48,913 nucleotides of DNA, from NCBI GenBank assembly GCA_015680685.1, contig MNCI01017705.1:1-48913 (forward strand), in the 5' to 3' direction. Within the stretch, counting starts at the first letter, position 1. Every line of letters starts with the position of its first letter. The translations under genes and the position numbers were made by a program. This document shows, one piece after another, positions 10,936 to 22,234 of the stretch. The notes beneath the pieces are model-generated. The model had not been told where the DNA came from and searched no databases. It saw nothing but the letters and a program-made list of their open reading frames with translations. The stretch comes from Gnetum montanum (lineage: Eukaryota; Streptophyta; Gnetopsida; Gnetales; Gnetaceae).

Positions 10936-11360
10936 ATAGCCAGTGCAAATTACACCTTTGATAACAGACAACCATGCTCATTATTTTGGATCTCTCCCTC
11001 TCAATTCAATCATGGGGGAGATAGCCACCTATGCTAATCATTCGGAGCCCTCGGTTCTTACACATTTTTGTTTTACAAATTTCTTTAACTTTTCTTGTTT
11101 TTGTTTTACAACATCGTTATACTTTTTCATTTCTTGGTGTGTGTGTGTGTTATCCATCTTGCCAAGTTTGTCATTTAATAAGTGTTCTTCATGATGGTAT
11201 GAACTGTTTTTTATTGATTGCTAATGGTTGGTTTTTACCTTTAAGTTATGATGTTGATACTAAGGCATGGTTCTTTTGATATGACAAGCAATGAGTCCAC
11301 TTCATCCATTCATCCACAAAATTCTATGGTCTCTCTCTTGGCTTGGAACTGTACAGTTCT

Positions 11361-11454
11361 CTTCTTCAAATAATAAGAACTTTAAATGAATTGGTGACTG
11401 AGCATTNCCTTCTTCAAATAATAAGAACTTTAAATGAATTGGTGACTGAGCATT
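11361..11454. repeat. 46-bp direct duplication around an N
   Basis: The 46 bp at 11361-11406 recur exactly at 11409-11454, with N at 11407 between them. It looks like two read or contig ends joined without merging their overlap. Confidence 0.8.
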
Positions 11455-12089
11455 TCTCAAACTAAGGAAGGACTCAAGGATTGAAAAGGGTGTGACTTCA
11501 AGGGAACTTGATGCATGTGTGTTGGCCATTCTCTTGGGTGCTTGGATATTTTCTTCTTGAGTTTTCTAATCGTTTCGACGTTAAATAACAAAGTCTTTGC
11601 ATGGTGTGGTTCCCATGAAAAATACAAACACAAAAAAAAACTGTGGGAATTCAAAGCACACCCCTTAGATCAAATAAATATCTGGGCTACAAGCACTGGT
11701 TATGGAACTAAAATAAACATGTTCCCTCTAACTAAGGCCCCTCTCACTTCCCATTCTCTCCTCTTTTGTTTCGTCGAAATGGTAGTGGCTCTTTGGAGAA
11801 GGCATTCTTGTTACTTTGGGAGGATGGATTGGCTGAATGCATTAATGCGAAGTCACTAGATGTGGTTTGTTGAGGCCGGACTTGGAATGGGAGCTGCTAA
11901 GTCACATTAATCATCAAATATACAAGGGGCTGTACATCACCTTGTTCTTGAGATTCCATTCCATCCTCCTCTTTCCATCATTCTCTCTCCGTTGTTCACC
12001 TCATTGCCGATTGTATCATTAGTGTATATCTTGGTGGATGCATTGCTTTCTTTTTGGTAAATTCTTGTGATTAAGACTATAACTCTTGT

Positions 12090-12211
12090 TCCACAGGACA
12101 TTCCTAGAGCCTACAAACTCTTTGAATGTGGGTTTGACAAGGCATTAAGGGCATGAGCCTGCTTTGGGGAGGACCCACTGGCATTTCTCTTTGGTGCATC
12201 GGTTAATTTCT
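12090..12211 (+). pseudogene. Relic of an unknown 3' ORF (CG-KAL-ACFGEDPL)
   Basis: The plus frame through 12124 reads ECGFDKALRA, a stop, then ACFGEDPLAFLFGAS. Element B at 33322-33381 (minus) reads RCGYIKALWVEACFGEDPLV. The shared residues CG, KAL and ACFGEDPL suggest a formerly coding region between integrase and the 3' LTR. I do not recognise the protein. Confidence 0.45.
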
Positions 12212-12904
12212 TTTCCTTAACATTTTTGCAATCCACTCTATTTTGTTCATGTCCATCTTGACATCCATTTCATCGACGTTATAGTTGTCTCTTTTTCTTC
12301 CTCTTTCTTATTCCTTTTCTTTTTCCATTTTCTCGCTACTGGAGGTTCGCGATTAGTCATGGGGGTACGAGGCCCAATTTTTTTGATTTTCTCCTAGCCC
12401 TTACACCTTCGGTAGTTACCACTATTATATCTCTAGACCCATATCAGCCATACCACAACTCAGCCAATGGACCTTTCACCGAAGCAAGGTATCAACTGCA
12501 TTGAGATTCATTTACCCTTGCTACTATAAGATTGTGTTATGTGTGCAGATGGCAATCATACAACAACAGATTGGATCTAGAGGGAACACTTGGAATGGAT
12601 CGATGCTGAAGCAGCTTTGCAAGGAACAAGATTGATGGTGCGCGTATGAATAGACAACGAAAGGTGCAATCTTGGCGTTGGCAGCAGTAGACTTCTTCTC
12701 TCTTCTCTCTTCTCTCTCGGCTACTAAATAAGGCCTGATGTCAAATGTATAAGGTGTTCACTCTTGTTGTCATGAACACCAGTTTTCATGTCTTGTAATG
12801 ATGATCCGTTCACATGTCATCCCATTCACCATTAGTTCCATCCAAGTCAATAATCCCATACCTTCCTGATATTATTGTAAGGAACTCGAGGACGAGTTTT
12901 TATT

Positions 12905-12918
12905 CAGTCATGGGGGTA
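12905..12918 (+). other. Polypurine tract of element A
   Basis: CAGTCATGGGGGTA directly precedes the 3' LTR start TGATGGG and would prime plus-strand DNA synthesis. Confidence 0.8.
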
Positions 12919-13678
12919 TGATGGGATGCGATATCGCGGTGCGCCACCAAGTCTATAAATAAGAGGCGACTCTCCCTTCTTTCTCATTCTAGGCCTAGAC
13001 CGTAGTGAAACTCTAGCAGTTTGATCCCTCCAGAGATAGAATATTTTTCATGTGCCCGTAGTAGGAACTCCAAAGTAAATGGATCTTTATTTGAGCAAAT
13101 ATTGTACCTAAACACAAGTTTGTGTATGGCAATAAAGATGAACTTCTTGGATAAACCTTGTAGTACATGGAATAGGCTAAATAGGACTTTATTTATTTTT
13201 ATTTACTGTTTATCATTTAATTGCTTTATTAGTTCATTAAATCTCTCTCAACCCTTCTCCTGTAGTTAAGTGTATTCAGTACGACTGCTTCGAGCACGTG
13301 CGTTACGCTTGGTGATCCCAGTAACAGCTAGCATTTGGTAACCAAGGTTGCATCAATTCAGGGTATGAACGATAAGTGGGAACAGATACTGATGCTAGGT
13401 TAATTAAGACTTAGTTAGTTAAAGTTAGTTAATTAGTCTCTTCAACCCTTCACCTCATTAGCATAGGAGATAAAACAAAAAAGATATAAAATCACATACC
13501 TCAAACTTACTTAACCATACAATCGTGACAAATACAAGTAAGTATGAGAAGACAACGAACGATTAACCTTAAGTGTTCCATGAGGCGTGTAGGCACTTAG
13601 TCTACGGAGTTCAACCGGATCATGCGTGTAACGCTCGTATTTGTATGGTTGAGTGTAGGGGTACCTCGCCACTCATCA
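12919..13678 (+). repeat. 3' LTR of element A, 760 bp
   Basis: It matches the 5' LTR with scattered substitutions. It keeps only one GCGATATCGC copy in U3, against at least three GATATC cores in the 5' LTR, which accounts for most of the 54-bp length difference. It ends CACTCATCA, followed by GCTAC (13679-13683). The frame 13021-13269 is LTR sequence. Confidence 0.9.
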
Positions 13679-13683
13679 GCTAC

Positions 13684-14850
13684 TGAGTTTTACTTTTTTT
13701 AGATGGCATTGTATACCAATGATCCTCCCTATTGAAGTATTTTTACATGTAAGTTATTTGCATTAACAACTTTTTTTATGTTAGTTTTTTTATCCCTTAC
13801 GTTCTATCATGAAATGAAATGAACAATGTATTACCATTGTTATGGAATTCTTTCATTCTATCATCATTATGAAACAAAGTTGGAACCTAAGATAATTGTA
13901 ATATAGGTATACCCTAAAATATGAAATTCATCTATTCTATCATCATTATTAAACAAAGTTGGAACCTAAGATAATTGTAATATATGTGCACCCCAAAATA
14001 TATAGTCTAATTAGACCTTTATAACATCGCATTGCTCACTAGAATCAAACCCATGACTTCATTGTTGGAGATAAAGAACATCCTTACTTCACTTGAATTT
14101 TGGTCCAAAACTTAAAATTGTTACAACTTCTTAGCCATTACTATAAGTTAAAAGGAATTCCTACCATAGATGCACTACATTTTTCTTTGTGTGGTCAAAT
14201 AAAAAATAGTTAAAATTTTAACTACCGTAAGGATGCATACCATCAAATTTCACTCCCAAACCTTCATTGGCATAACCCTTTCACCCTTCATAAAAATAAA
14301 ATTTTAATTCCACAACTCATTTACTTTTCCAAGAAATTTTTTATAATGCATTAATTCTATTAATAAGATTGTCATGAGTGAAAAACCATAAACAGATCCA
14401 CATCGTACATGATGATCTTAAGCTATGTGTGTCCTGGGTCCAATGGCCTCACTAGCATGTAGCGTGGGATCTAAAAACATGTTTAAATGATATAAAATAT
14501 TTTATGTATTAACCAACTTTTGCAATAATAAGTGCAAAGTTGAGTATTCAATTCCTCCCTTTTACAAATTTCATATCTATTATCAAATATACTTAAAATT
14601 TTTTCACCTCATGTTCACTGAAGCCCTATATATGGCTACACCTATATATCATGCATACTCACATATATTACACATTAACTACCTATGGTTTGACGTTGTA
14701 AGCAATCGAATATCCCGGGACTCTGCACCGAAGAGGGAACAATTCATATATTTTTAAGACAATTATACACAAAACCTTCCATGTTGATAGTTTCACACGT
14801 CACTTCCTCAAGTAAGTTTAGCAGTTCTGCATTTTCCGACTCGTTCAAGA
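13684..14850. other. AT-rich intergenic DNA, no gene seen
   Basis: It continues the pre-insertion site of element A. Apart from the 79-bp direct repeat I see no coding or structural signal. Confidence 0.6.
13855..14003. repeat. Direct tandem repeat, period 79 bp, 2 units
   Basis: The unit containing AAACAAAGTTGGAACCTAAG occurs at 13855-13933 and again at 13934-14003 (last unit partial) with few differences. Confidence 0.8.
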
Positions 14851-14940
14851 AATGACAATAACGGCATCAACCCCCTTTTCGAAAAATCTTACCCTCCGCA
14901 ATGTTTTTCTTAATGCTTTACTTGCACAAGCAATCTTCGC

Positions 14941-15066
14941 TCACGGCGAAATAAAAAAGCTAAAAGCAAAAGTAATATTCTCTCACGGCGAAATAAAAAA
15001 GCTAAAAGCAAAAGTAATATTCTCTCACGGCGAAATAAAAAAGCTAAAAGCAAAAGTAATATTCTC
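14941..15066. repeat. 42-bp minisatellite, 3 units
   Basis: Three near-perfect units begin TCACGGCGAAATAAAAAAGC at 14941, 14983 and 15025. The period is a multiple of three, so a small plus frame (14852-15088) repeats a 14-residue Lys-rich motif, but nothing supports that frame as a gene. Confidence 0.85.
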
Positions 15067-16034
15067 TTGTGGCTGTTTTCGAATGTGAGAGAAAAAGATA
15101 AAGGCATTCATTCTTAACTTAAGCAAGCGGTCATGGAGAATCTCTATTTCCATAATACCTATGAACTCATCATTCGCACCTTGCTTCTTATTATTTTACC
15201 TGGAACTTAAAATCGTAACGAACCGCCTAAGCTTCCTCGAGGTGCATTTGACTAGGGACAAACATTTTTACTTTTTGACAGGGCAGAGGCGATGCTTCAA
15301 ATTGTTAGTTGCTGTGAAATACAGAATAAAGTCATGATCCACAATGTTTGTCCCATTGTCTTATCCCCTCTCTCTGGACTCTGATAACGAGGGATTCTCT
15401 TGTCCCCTCTCTCTTTGGACTCTGACCACGAAGCATTCTCTTCTTTCCAGAAGCACCTTCTCTCCCCGAATATTTGCTTTCCTGTCCATGCTTATAACAA
15501 GTGCTGCACAAATATGCTAAAAGCTTACGCAATAAAAGGCTTAGTTAACTTTGGCTTATGCAGATCAGCCTAAGCACTTAACTGCTTTGGTTCTTGATTT
15601 TCTGTTTTGCTTATTAATTAAGGAGTTAACGTGATAATTAACAAGGGCATGGAACAGCAAAACGACATGCCTTTTGTGCCTTCCTTGGAACAATAAAACT
15701 TATTATCCTGTAATGATTATGTAGAATGAATGGGTGAGGTGTGCAATATAAATACTGTAATATGTTATTCAGGGTGTGGAAATTCTGAGGCTTTCATGTT
15801 GTTCCCTGGGTGGCTGGTGTAACTTGCAGCTTGGTAGAAAGGACTGGATTCTCCCTATTGATTAGCTGCACTACAATATGGAATGAAATTATGAAAGTGA
15901 TTGAAGTTGAAAATGGATATTTGGAATGTAGTGATGTGACGCGCAGCACGGCTTTGTTGTCATTTCCGACAAACGGAAACGCTGTCGGAAGAAAAGAATG
16001 TGGAAAGTTCGGTGCGTGCGTTTAACTGCCCAAG
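15067..16034. other. Upstream region of the DUF247 gene
   Basis: There is no convincing gene. The segment just before the TATA box presumably holds its promoter. Small frames (15332-15532 minus, 15810-16025 plus) lack support. Confidence 0.5.
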
Positions 16035-16042
16035 TATATATA
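16035..16042 (+). promoter_or_regulatory. Probable TATA box of the DUF247 gene
   Basis: TATATATA lies 61 bp upstream of the ATG at 16103, a usual distance for a plant promoter with a short 5' leader. Confidence 0.55.
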
Positions 16043-16102
16043 GACTAACATGGTTTTTGTTTATGTAAGAGGGGAAGATAGATCAGCTAGTAGAACTCGG
16101 AG

Positions 16103-18317
16103 ATGTCAAAGGGAAAAGAAAGCAACGATGTAAGGGTTTCGGGAAACGTGATTGAAGCTGCGAGCGTAGACAGAAAACAAAATGAATTAGAGATGAATGG
16201 TTGGGTACAACGGCACATAGATTTGTTTCGTAGTAGTGAAGTTATGCGGGAAGAAGGAGTAAGCAGCACAGAAAATAACGTAATGATATACTGCCTGCCG
16301 GAATTCATGATGAGAAGCGTAGAATGTAAGAGGTGGTTTGTTCCGGCAGTAACTAGTATCGGTCCCTTGCATTTCCGTTGCTCAGATGGAGTTGGCGTTG
16401 TTTCCATGGGTGCAGTGGCCCGAATCAAGGAAGAAGCCATATCTTTCATTATGGAAGGATATGGAGATGCAGAGCGCCAAAGAATCACGAAAAGCCTAAT
16501 ACTGGACATTCGGGGACAAGAACAAGAGATCAAGGCGTGTTACAGCGACGGCACGCGCATTCCGGTGTTTCTGAGTGGCGATCGATTCTCGTGGATGATG
16601 GTGGTGGATGCGTGCTATCTTTTGGTGGCGCTGTCCCTTCTATCACAGAAAACAATCGTAGAAAGCAAACGCTGGCCTGCACTGGCACTTCTGCAGGAAG
16701 AAGGCTATCGTCACCAGACAGTGGTGCACGATCTGCTCAAGATAGAGAACCAAATTCCACTTTGGGTTGTCAGGCGTGTGGCCACACATCTCCCCGGATG
16801 GGAGCCCATTGCCAATGGAGAATTGTCACGACGGGTTGTTATGCGCAAAGTTTTGCAAAGTCTCTCCCCTTTCTCTATCTCCGATCTCTTAGATATTGTG
16901 CTCACGGTATTTTCAGAGCCGGCGGTAAGCGGATGGAGACGCTGGTACAACGACGATCGAGGTACTGTCAAGTCTAATTGAATTGAAGTATTATCTTTTG
17001 TATTTTAAACACAACTTCATCCAAAATAATTGAAATATAAATAGCTTCCAAAATATATATTGCTTTATAATTTAGCATTGTTTATTATTAGATTAAAAGT
17101 CTTACCCCCTGAAACTGGATTGGAAAGGTTCTGTTTTTTAAACATGATCAGACGGCTTGATATTTTCAATACAATACTGAACGTTATGTTTTTGGCTTTG
17201 TTTTTTTATGCGTTTCCGCTACGGAGAAGGTACACTATTGGACATACTTCTGCTATTCAGCCTTGGAGGGACCAACCAGACAAGTGAAAAGACATTGTCC
17301 GGGCCACGGACATCGCCATCGCTACTGGTGCGTTCGCTTGACTTGCTGCGCAACATATTCAACGTGATGGACTTGAGATGGTTGATGGCACAGTCAGTGC
17401 GCAACATATTCAACGTGATGGACTTGAGATCGTTGATGGCAAAGTCAGTGCTACCATGCCAATGCTGCGCGCCGCTCAACTTGGTAGCCAACTTAGTGAC
17501 ACTCCCGGTACAGGGAATCTTCCTTGTCCTGGCCATGGTTGTAGTGGCAATGGGAACTGTGTTGCTGGCGTTGGCGGCCTTGCCGTTTGTGGTTATTGCA
17601 TCCATATGGCAGCCACGCAGTTCAGTCCGTACAGTCAATCTGGGAGCGCGTGCCGTCCTAGAATCAGGTGTGAAGTTGAATGTGTCAACCAGTGCTAATG
17701 GTATCCTGTCTGCAGTGTATTGGAGAGAAGGGGGCCAACTGGGCTTGCCTCGCACTTGCTTAGACGAGCTTGCCAAGGTGGCCCTCTGGAACATGGTCGC
17801 TTTAGAACATCTGAATCCCAAGCTTGCAAGCAGGCGGAACCTCCGCAATTATGTGTACCTCATGAGCGACCTTGTGGGGTCCGCCGATGATGTCGTGCAT
17901 TTGGAGAACGAGCAAATTATCGAACAGGTTGCTTCTTCCTGCAGAGATGATGTGGTGCAGATGTTGCAGGATCTCAAGCTTTTAGCCCCCACCAGCAGCG
18001 CATATGCGCACATAGACGACCTCGACCAGGATCTCAAGCTTTTAGCCACCACCAGCAGCGCAGATGCGGACATAGACGACCTCGACCAAATTTCTGGAAT
18101 CCAATACTCACATAAGTCGCTCTACGAGTTTGTCGAGTCAAGGCAGCATCTTTCGTATGTGGTGAGACGCCCGGAATCCTGGCTCAGCGTTCTACGCAGC
18201 CAGTATGGGTCCAGCCCATGGCTGGCTATGTCCACAGTCGGAGCAATTGCTCTTCTCTTGATGACTATAGTTCAGGTTTTCTGCTTGTTTTATCCATGTC
18301 CTGGTACAAAGGGGTAA
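16103..18317 (+). CDS. DUF247 family protein, probably two exons
   Basis: This belongs to the plant DUF247 family, usually membrane-anchored proteins of roughly 400-550 residues. Exon 1 (from ATG 16103) has the family boxes YCLPEFMMR, SIGPLHF, MVVDACYLL and LLKIENQIPLWVV. It runs to a stop at 16979, but a donor at 16962 (CGAG|GTACTG) and an acceptor ending at 17226 or 17229 would join it in frame to the second part; a donor at 16925 (GTAAGC) is the alternative. The second part has GARAVLESGVKLNVS, YLMSDLVGSADDV and the C-terminal WLSVLRSQYGSSPWLA block before a membrane helix. Unusual points are an extra hydrophobic segment (17509-17610) and two in-frame duplications. A further exon after 18432 is possible. 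Some grass members act in self-incompatibility; no such role can be read here. Confidence 0.8.
17349..17450 (+). repeat. In-frame 51-bp duplication in the DUF247 gene
   Basis: Two 17-residue units, RNIFNVMDLRWLMAQSV and RNIFNVMDLRSLMAKSV, lie head to tail with few base differences. Confidence 0.9.
17967..18086 (+). repeat. In-frame 60-bp duplication in the DUF247 gene
   Basis: Two 20-residue units (QDLKLLAPTSS and QDLKLLATTSS, each ending IDDLD) lie between the conserved core and the C-terminal membrane anchor. Confidence 0.9.
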
Positions 18318-20144
18318 CGCCCAGCCACCTTCCCTCCCTAATGCCATCGCTGCCTGCGTTCGCTTTCATCCCGTGGTTTGATGTTTATTGATGCGTCCTC
18401 TTTCTTTCCTGTTTTAACCGTTGATGTGTGCAGGTTATTTGGACAGAGACGTGTGCCAAGTTGCCAACTATTACTTCAGATGTATGTATCAAATACGTGC
18501 TATTTTCGTCAACAATGTCAAGTTGTATTAATATGCGTACCATGAAATTTAATTATAAACTTATGGTGCTAGCATTAAACAGATCTGTAAAACTGTCTTG
18601 CATTGCTTTCACTTTTATCGAATACAGCATTTTGCAATTTTTGTTGGTTATTTTAGCAAACATTCTGTCTGGATTCTACTCGACTCTTTCTTTTATTTTG
18701 TAAATTTTGAAGTATACAGCACTGACTACAGCTAAAGTAGCAACAAACCATATGAAATCAGATGTTTTACCTTGATCTCTGGCATTTTGGTTACGGATAT
18801 CTTCATTCGAACCTTTTGAACTGGTTCATGCAAAATGTGCAACCCCTTAACTTCCCATGATTCACCAGCCATTGCACTTGTGCCATGAATATAATCAGAA
18901 TGTGGTGGTAACTAGGCTTGAATGAACCAATTCATTATTTAAATTGCCCGCTGCCAAATAGCATAAAACTGTCTATGGGGACTTAAGGAGTAAACACAAA
19001 TTGAGAAGCAAGGAAACTACAGTTTAGGTTTGGCTCATCTAAAGGGCCACATTTAAACCATTCATGATTTCACTGCAAATGCCAATTCTTTAAGTTGGAG
19101 GTAGCATTAATTATCATCCAGATAGCTACACATGTATTTTGTTTCGGCTTTATGAGTTCCTATTTTCCTTTCTTAATTATTCAGGACTAAATACTCAAGA
19201 GACTTCATAATCTATAATCTCTTTTTACAAGTTTATGTCATTTATATATTTGGATATTGTGCAAGTGGCATTTCTGATCCTTTCCCCTTCCCATTGAAGA
19301 CATTTAACTGGACTCATTTGATAGCACGAAGTCTCCTCTCATGCAACACCTACGCTTTCTCCAGCTTATTCATTTTAAATATTATACGATCTTTATCATA
19401 TTCTAAAACCATTATCTGCCAGCAATGTAACTAAACGAGAATTCACATGAAAAGTATTAAATGGTTACACTGTAATGTGGTATACCATATTTACATAGCA
19501 ACGTCTGAGAGAAATATCTCTATGCTATTTAACTACCAGACAATTTTCTGAGCTTAAAAATGACAGAATTATAATGGTGGTGGCCTCATCTTTCACCATC
19601 ACAAAAGGACTCGCAAAACACCATGGAAGAAGTTTTCTCCTCTCCATTTTTGTTATCTTAGGACCCATTTTCATTTATGATTGCTTAACATTTATGGTAT
19701 TTTAGTTTACTGTGCCTGCTAGATATATGAATATATATGACTCTTTTTTTTTAAAAAAAAAAAAAAATGGTCACAGTAATGTTATATCACTTACATATTT
19801 TTATGACATGGCCCAGCCTCTATAGATCTTGGGATTTCTTTGTTTGCAATTTTTAAAATGGCAAAAAAAAAAAACATGCTTGAGAGGAAATGCAATATTT
19901 TGAACTTGTTTAAGAAGACATGTAGTGCGGATGTATCTGCTGGAGAATGCTTACTTAAGCTATCTCTAAGCTTAGTGTTGGTGGTGTCTTCTTGTTAATG
20001 TTTTCCTTTAAAAATAAACCCTTCAATTTCATTATCTGCTTAACTAATTCCTCAAGTTGATAAACAAATTGAAAAAACATTTTACTTTGATGTAGCACCA
20101 CCTCAAATGTACTCGGGCATTGATAATTGTTTTTAACTCTGCAG
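18318..20144. other. Intergenic or intronic DNA, no gene recognised
   Basis: A possible last DUF247 exon begins after the acceptor TGTGTGCAG at 18423-18431 (in frame if the upstream exon ends at 18275). The first exon of the downstream transporter, with its transit peptide, should lie here or further upstream, but I cannot see it. A T9A15 run lies near 19744-19767. Confidence 0.45.
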
Positions 20145-21644
20145 CTAGTAGTATTCCTGTGGTTAAAGTGGCACAAGCTATTGTGGACCCTTCATTGTTT
20201 CCTGTGCTACGCTTTTGTATTGCAACTGTTCCATTTCTTCCATTCATCTTCCATGGACGGAAGGATACAAAGGTACGTGTTGCAGGTCTTGAGCTAGGCC
20301 TGTGGGTTGGTGTAGGATTTGTTACACAGGGGATTGGACTTGTAACTTCAGATGTCAGATGTGCTGCATTTATATCTGCTTTTGCTGTAAGTCTTTCTAT
20401 ATTGAGACTATTTATAGTGCAACATAGTTTACACTTTACACAAAACTAGCTGACTTTACAGTTATGCCCATGATAACAGGTTATAATTGTACCCTTGCTT
20501 GATGGAATCCTTGGTGCAAAGGTGATGAACAGAACATGGCTTGGGGCATCAATGGCTATGGTTGGAATTGCTCTTATTGAATCAAGTGGATCTCTGATCT
20601 CTGTAAGACCATCAATGCTAAGTTATCCAAGTAATCAATTTGATATAGATAATTGTTAACGGTTTTTGTCACAACTTGAATTACTTTCTGTTTACTTCAA
20701 TTACTTTTGAGGGTAGAGTCGTATGTAAATGCTTACCCCTTTTTTATCTAGATTGGAGACTTCTGGAATTTATTGAGTGCCATCTTTTTTTGGCATACAC
20801 ATGCTGTGAACAGAGCACTTTTCCAGGACAACAAGAAAGGAAAAATGCATTGCACTGCTGCGTTATGAAGTAAGTTAGAGAATGAATTTCTCTAATTATG
20901 TATTGCTAAAGTTGTTTGAATTAAGTGTGGTTGAAAATAATGTGGGTTATGCAGGTTTATGTGATAGCAATCATATCAGGTCTTTGGTATTTGCCATGTA
21001 ATTGTACCTCTGGTTGCTTAAGTATGAGTATAGTGAGTATCAATCTGGAAGACTTCGGCAGACAATTGTGTGTGCTTCCATGGTTTTCTATAATCTACAC
21101 AGGAGTGTTCTCAACTGCATTTTGCTTCTGGGCTGAGGTAACTCTATCATATACAGAAATTGAACTGTCAGTATGTTGTTAATTATTCTGCTACATCTTT
21201 AACTGAAGAAATGTAATTATTGGCAGCTAGCTGCAGTGAGGGATGTATCAGCTACGGATGCAGCAATTGTATATGGTTTGGAGCCTATTTGGGATGCTGC
21301 TCTTGCATGGTTCTTTCTTATTGAACAATGGGGTGTCTTGGGTTGGTTGGGTGCCATTTTAGTTATAGGTGTGTATATATAAATATTCTAAATGGCATGC
21401 ATTTTAAAAAAGATACACTTAAATCTTATATTGCTATTGCATTAGGATTCATAGATTGCATTGAATATTGCTGCTAAAGACTTAAGCATTCAAATCTTAC
21501 ATAATTTGGTCATGTGCCTTACATTAAACTTTGTAATATTTGACATGGTAATGTTCTTTCTTTTTAGGTGATAGCTTTATGGTTCAGTTACATGAATCCT
21601 CAAAAAAAGGTGCAATAATTATACTGATGTTTTTGAAAATTTGA
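20145..21644 (+). pseudogene. EamA/DMT transporter (plastid type), exons 2-6, exon lesions
   Basis: This is a drug/metabolite-transporter family membrane protein with two EamA repeats, similar to plastid-type plant members. Exons inferred from splice sites are 20145-20386, 20480-20602, 20752-20869, 20955-21137, 21227-21368 and 21568-21644. Phases agree throughout. Motifs include SIPVVKVAQAIVDPSLFPVL, GIGLVTSDVRCAAFISAF, IIVPLLDGILGAK, FSTAFCFWAE and VYGLEPIWDAALAWFFL. In 20752-20869 a seven-T run (20785-20791) shifts the frame by one, and in the restored frame a TGA (20807-20809) stands where relatives have Arg. Either the gene is dead or one or both are sequence errors. The first exon is not identified. 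The final exon ends at TGA 21642. Confidence 0.8.
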
Positions 21645-22229
21645 ACTGATATGTGGCCATGCAAGTCCAAATCCAGAGGGTGACAATAGCATAATAGTAT
21701 AGGCAGACTTTGTGTATGCTTACTAACAATCTGGTATGAGATGCAAGGAATCTCTCAGTCCATTGATTATTAAGAGTTTTAGTTTCTTTCATTCAATGGT
21801 GTCAGACGTCTAGGAGGCAACCTCATTTCCTGTGAGAAACAACCAACTTCTGTTGTTCTGCTTGATAACATTTGTTTGTGGTTCTACAAATCAATGTGCA
21901 AGCATCTCATTTTGCCCTCCAAACGTTGCTAAGTAATTTCAGCTGTTCTCTTCACACATAGGAAGTTGTTCAAGAGCTTGGCTATACTTAAAATGGAAGG
22001 CAACACGCATATACAAGATATTATATTTTAAGATCAGCTTTAATCATTAAATGCTTGCTTCTTCCAAACCTGACAGACTAGCTCTTTACACATACGTCAC
22101 TATGTCTTCAGTCTGTGAAACTGCTACTGAGATGGCTTTTACGCCTTGTTTCAAAGTATCTTAGTGATTAAATTTTACATTTTCCATCTCATCAAGATTG
22201 TTCATTTACTCCAGCTGGAATTTGAGGTT
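21645..22229. other. 3' flank of the transporter gene
   Basis: No gene is seen; it probably includes the transporter 3' UTR. It ends at the target site of the copia insertion. Confidence 0.5.
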
Positions 22230-22234
22230 ATTTC
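22230..22234. other. Left target-site duplication of the copia element (ATTTC)
   Basis: ATTTC is repeated at 26808-26812 immediately after the other LTR. Confidence 0.75.

Larger units (their letters stand above)
10936..12904 (+). other. 3' non-coding region of element A
   Basis: No intact gene is present. A hydrophobic Phe-rich frame (10943-11194) follows integrase; an env-like relic is possible but unproven. A short peptide with ACFGEDPL (about 12100-12200) recurs in element B. Long pyrimidine-rich stretches lie at 12230-12345, and the block 12486-12900 is shared with 1735-2200. Confidence 0.55.
4048..13678 (+). mobile_element. Ty3/gypsy element A (Athila-type), complete ends
   Basis: It is bounded by two LTRs (4048-4861 and 12919-13678) and a 5-bp duplication GCTAC. 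Internal order is primer site, gag, protease, RT, RNase H, integrase, a long 3' non-coding region and a polypurine tract. The RT box is of F-x-DD-F type (degenerate here) and the primer site fits tRNA-Asp; both suit the Athila lineage. Coding regions carry many stops, an RT deletion and catalytic substitutions, so the element is dead in its own right. LTR differences, including contraction of a U3 array, show it is not recent. Confidence 0.9.

Noticed and set aside
14941-15066. Possible CRISPR-like array (also 22371-22466 and 47978-48094)
   Set aside because: Units are directly adjacent without unique spacers, and the DNA is plant nuclear; these are minisatellites.
15332-15532. Small minus-strand frame before the DUF247 gene
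   Set aside because: No family motif, promoter or splice signal supports it.
16087-16533. Minus-strand frame of 148 residues opposite the DUF247 exon
   Set aside because: The plus strand carries clear family motifs; this is its antisense shadow.
18428-18703. Frame starting right after a splice acceptor, considered as a separate gene
   Set aside because: It may be at most an alternative last DUF247 exon; its C-terminal part has no family match.
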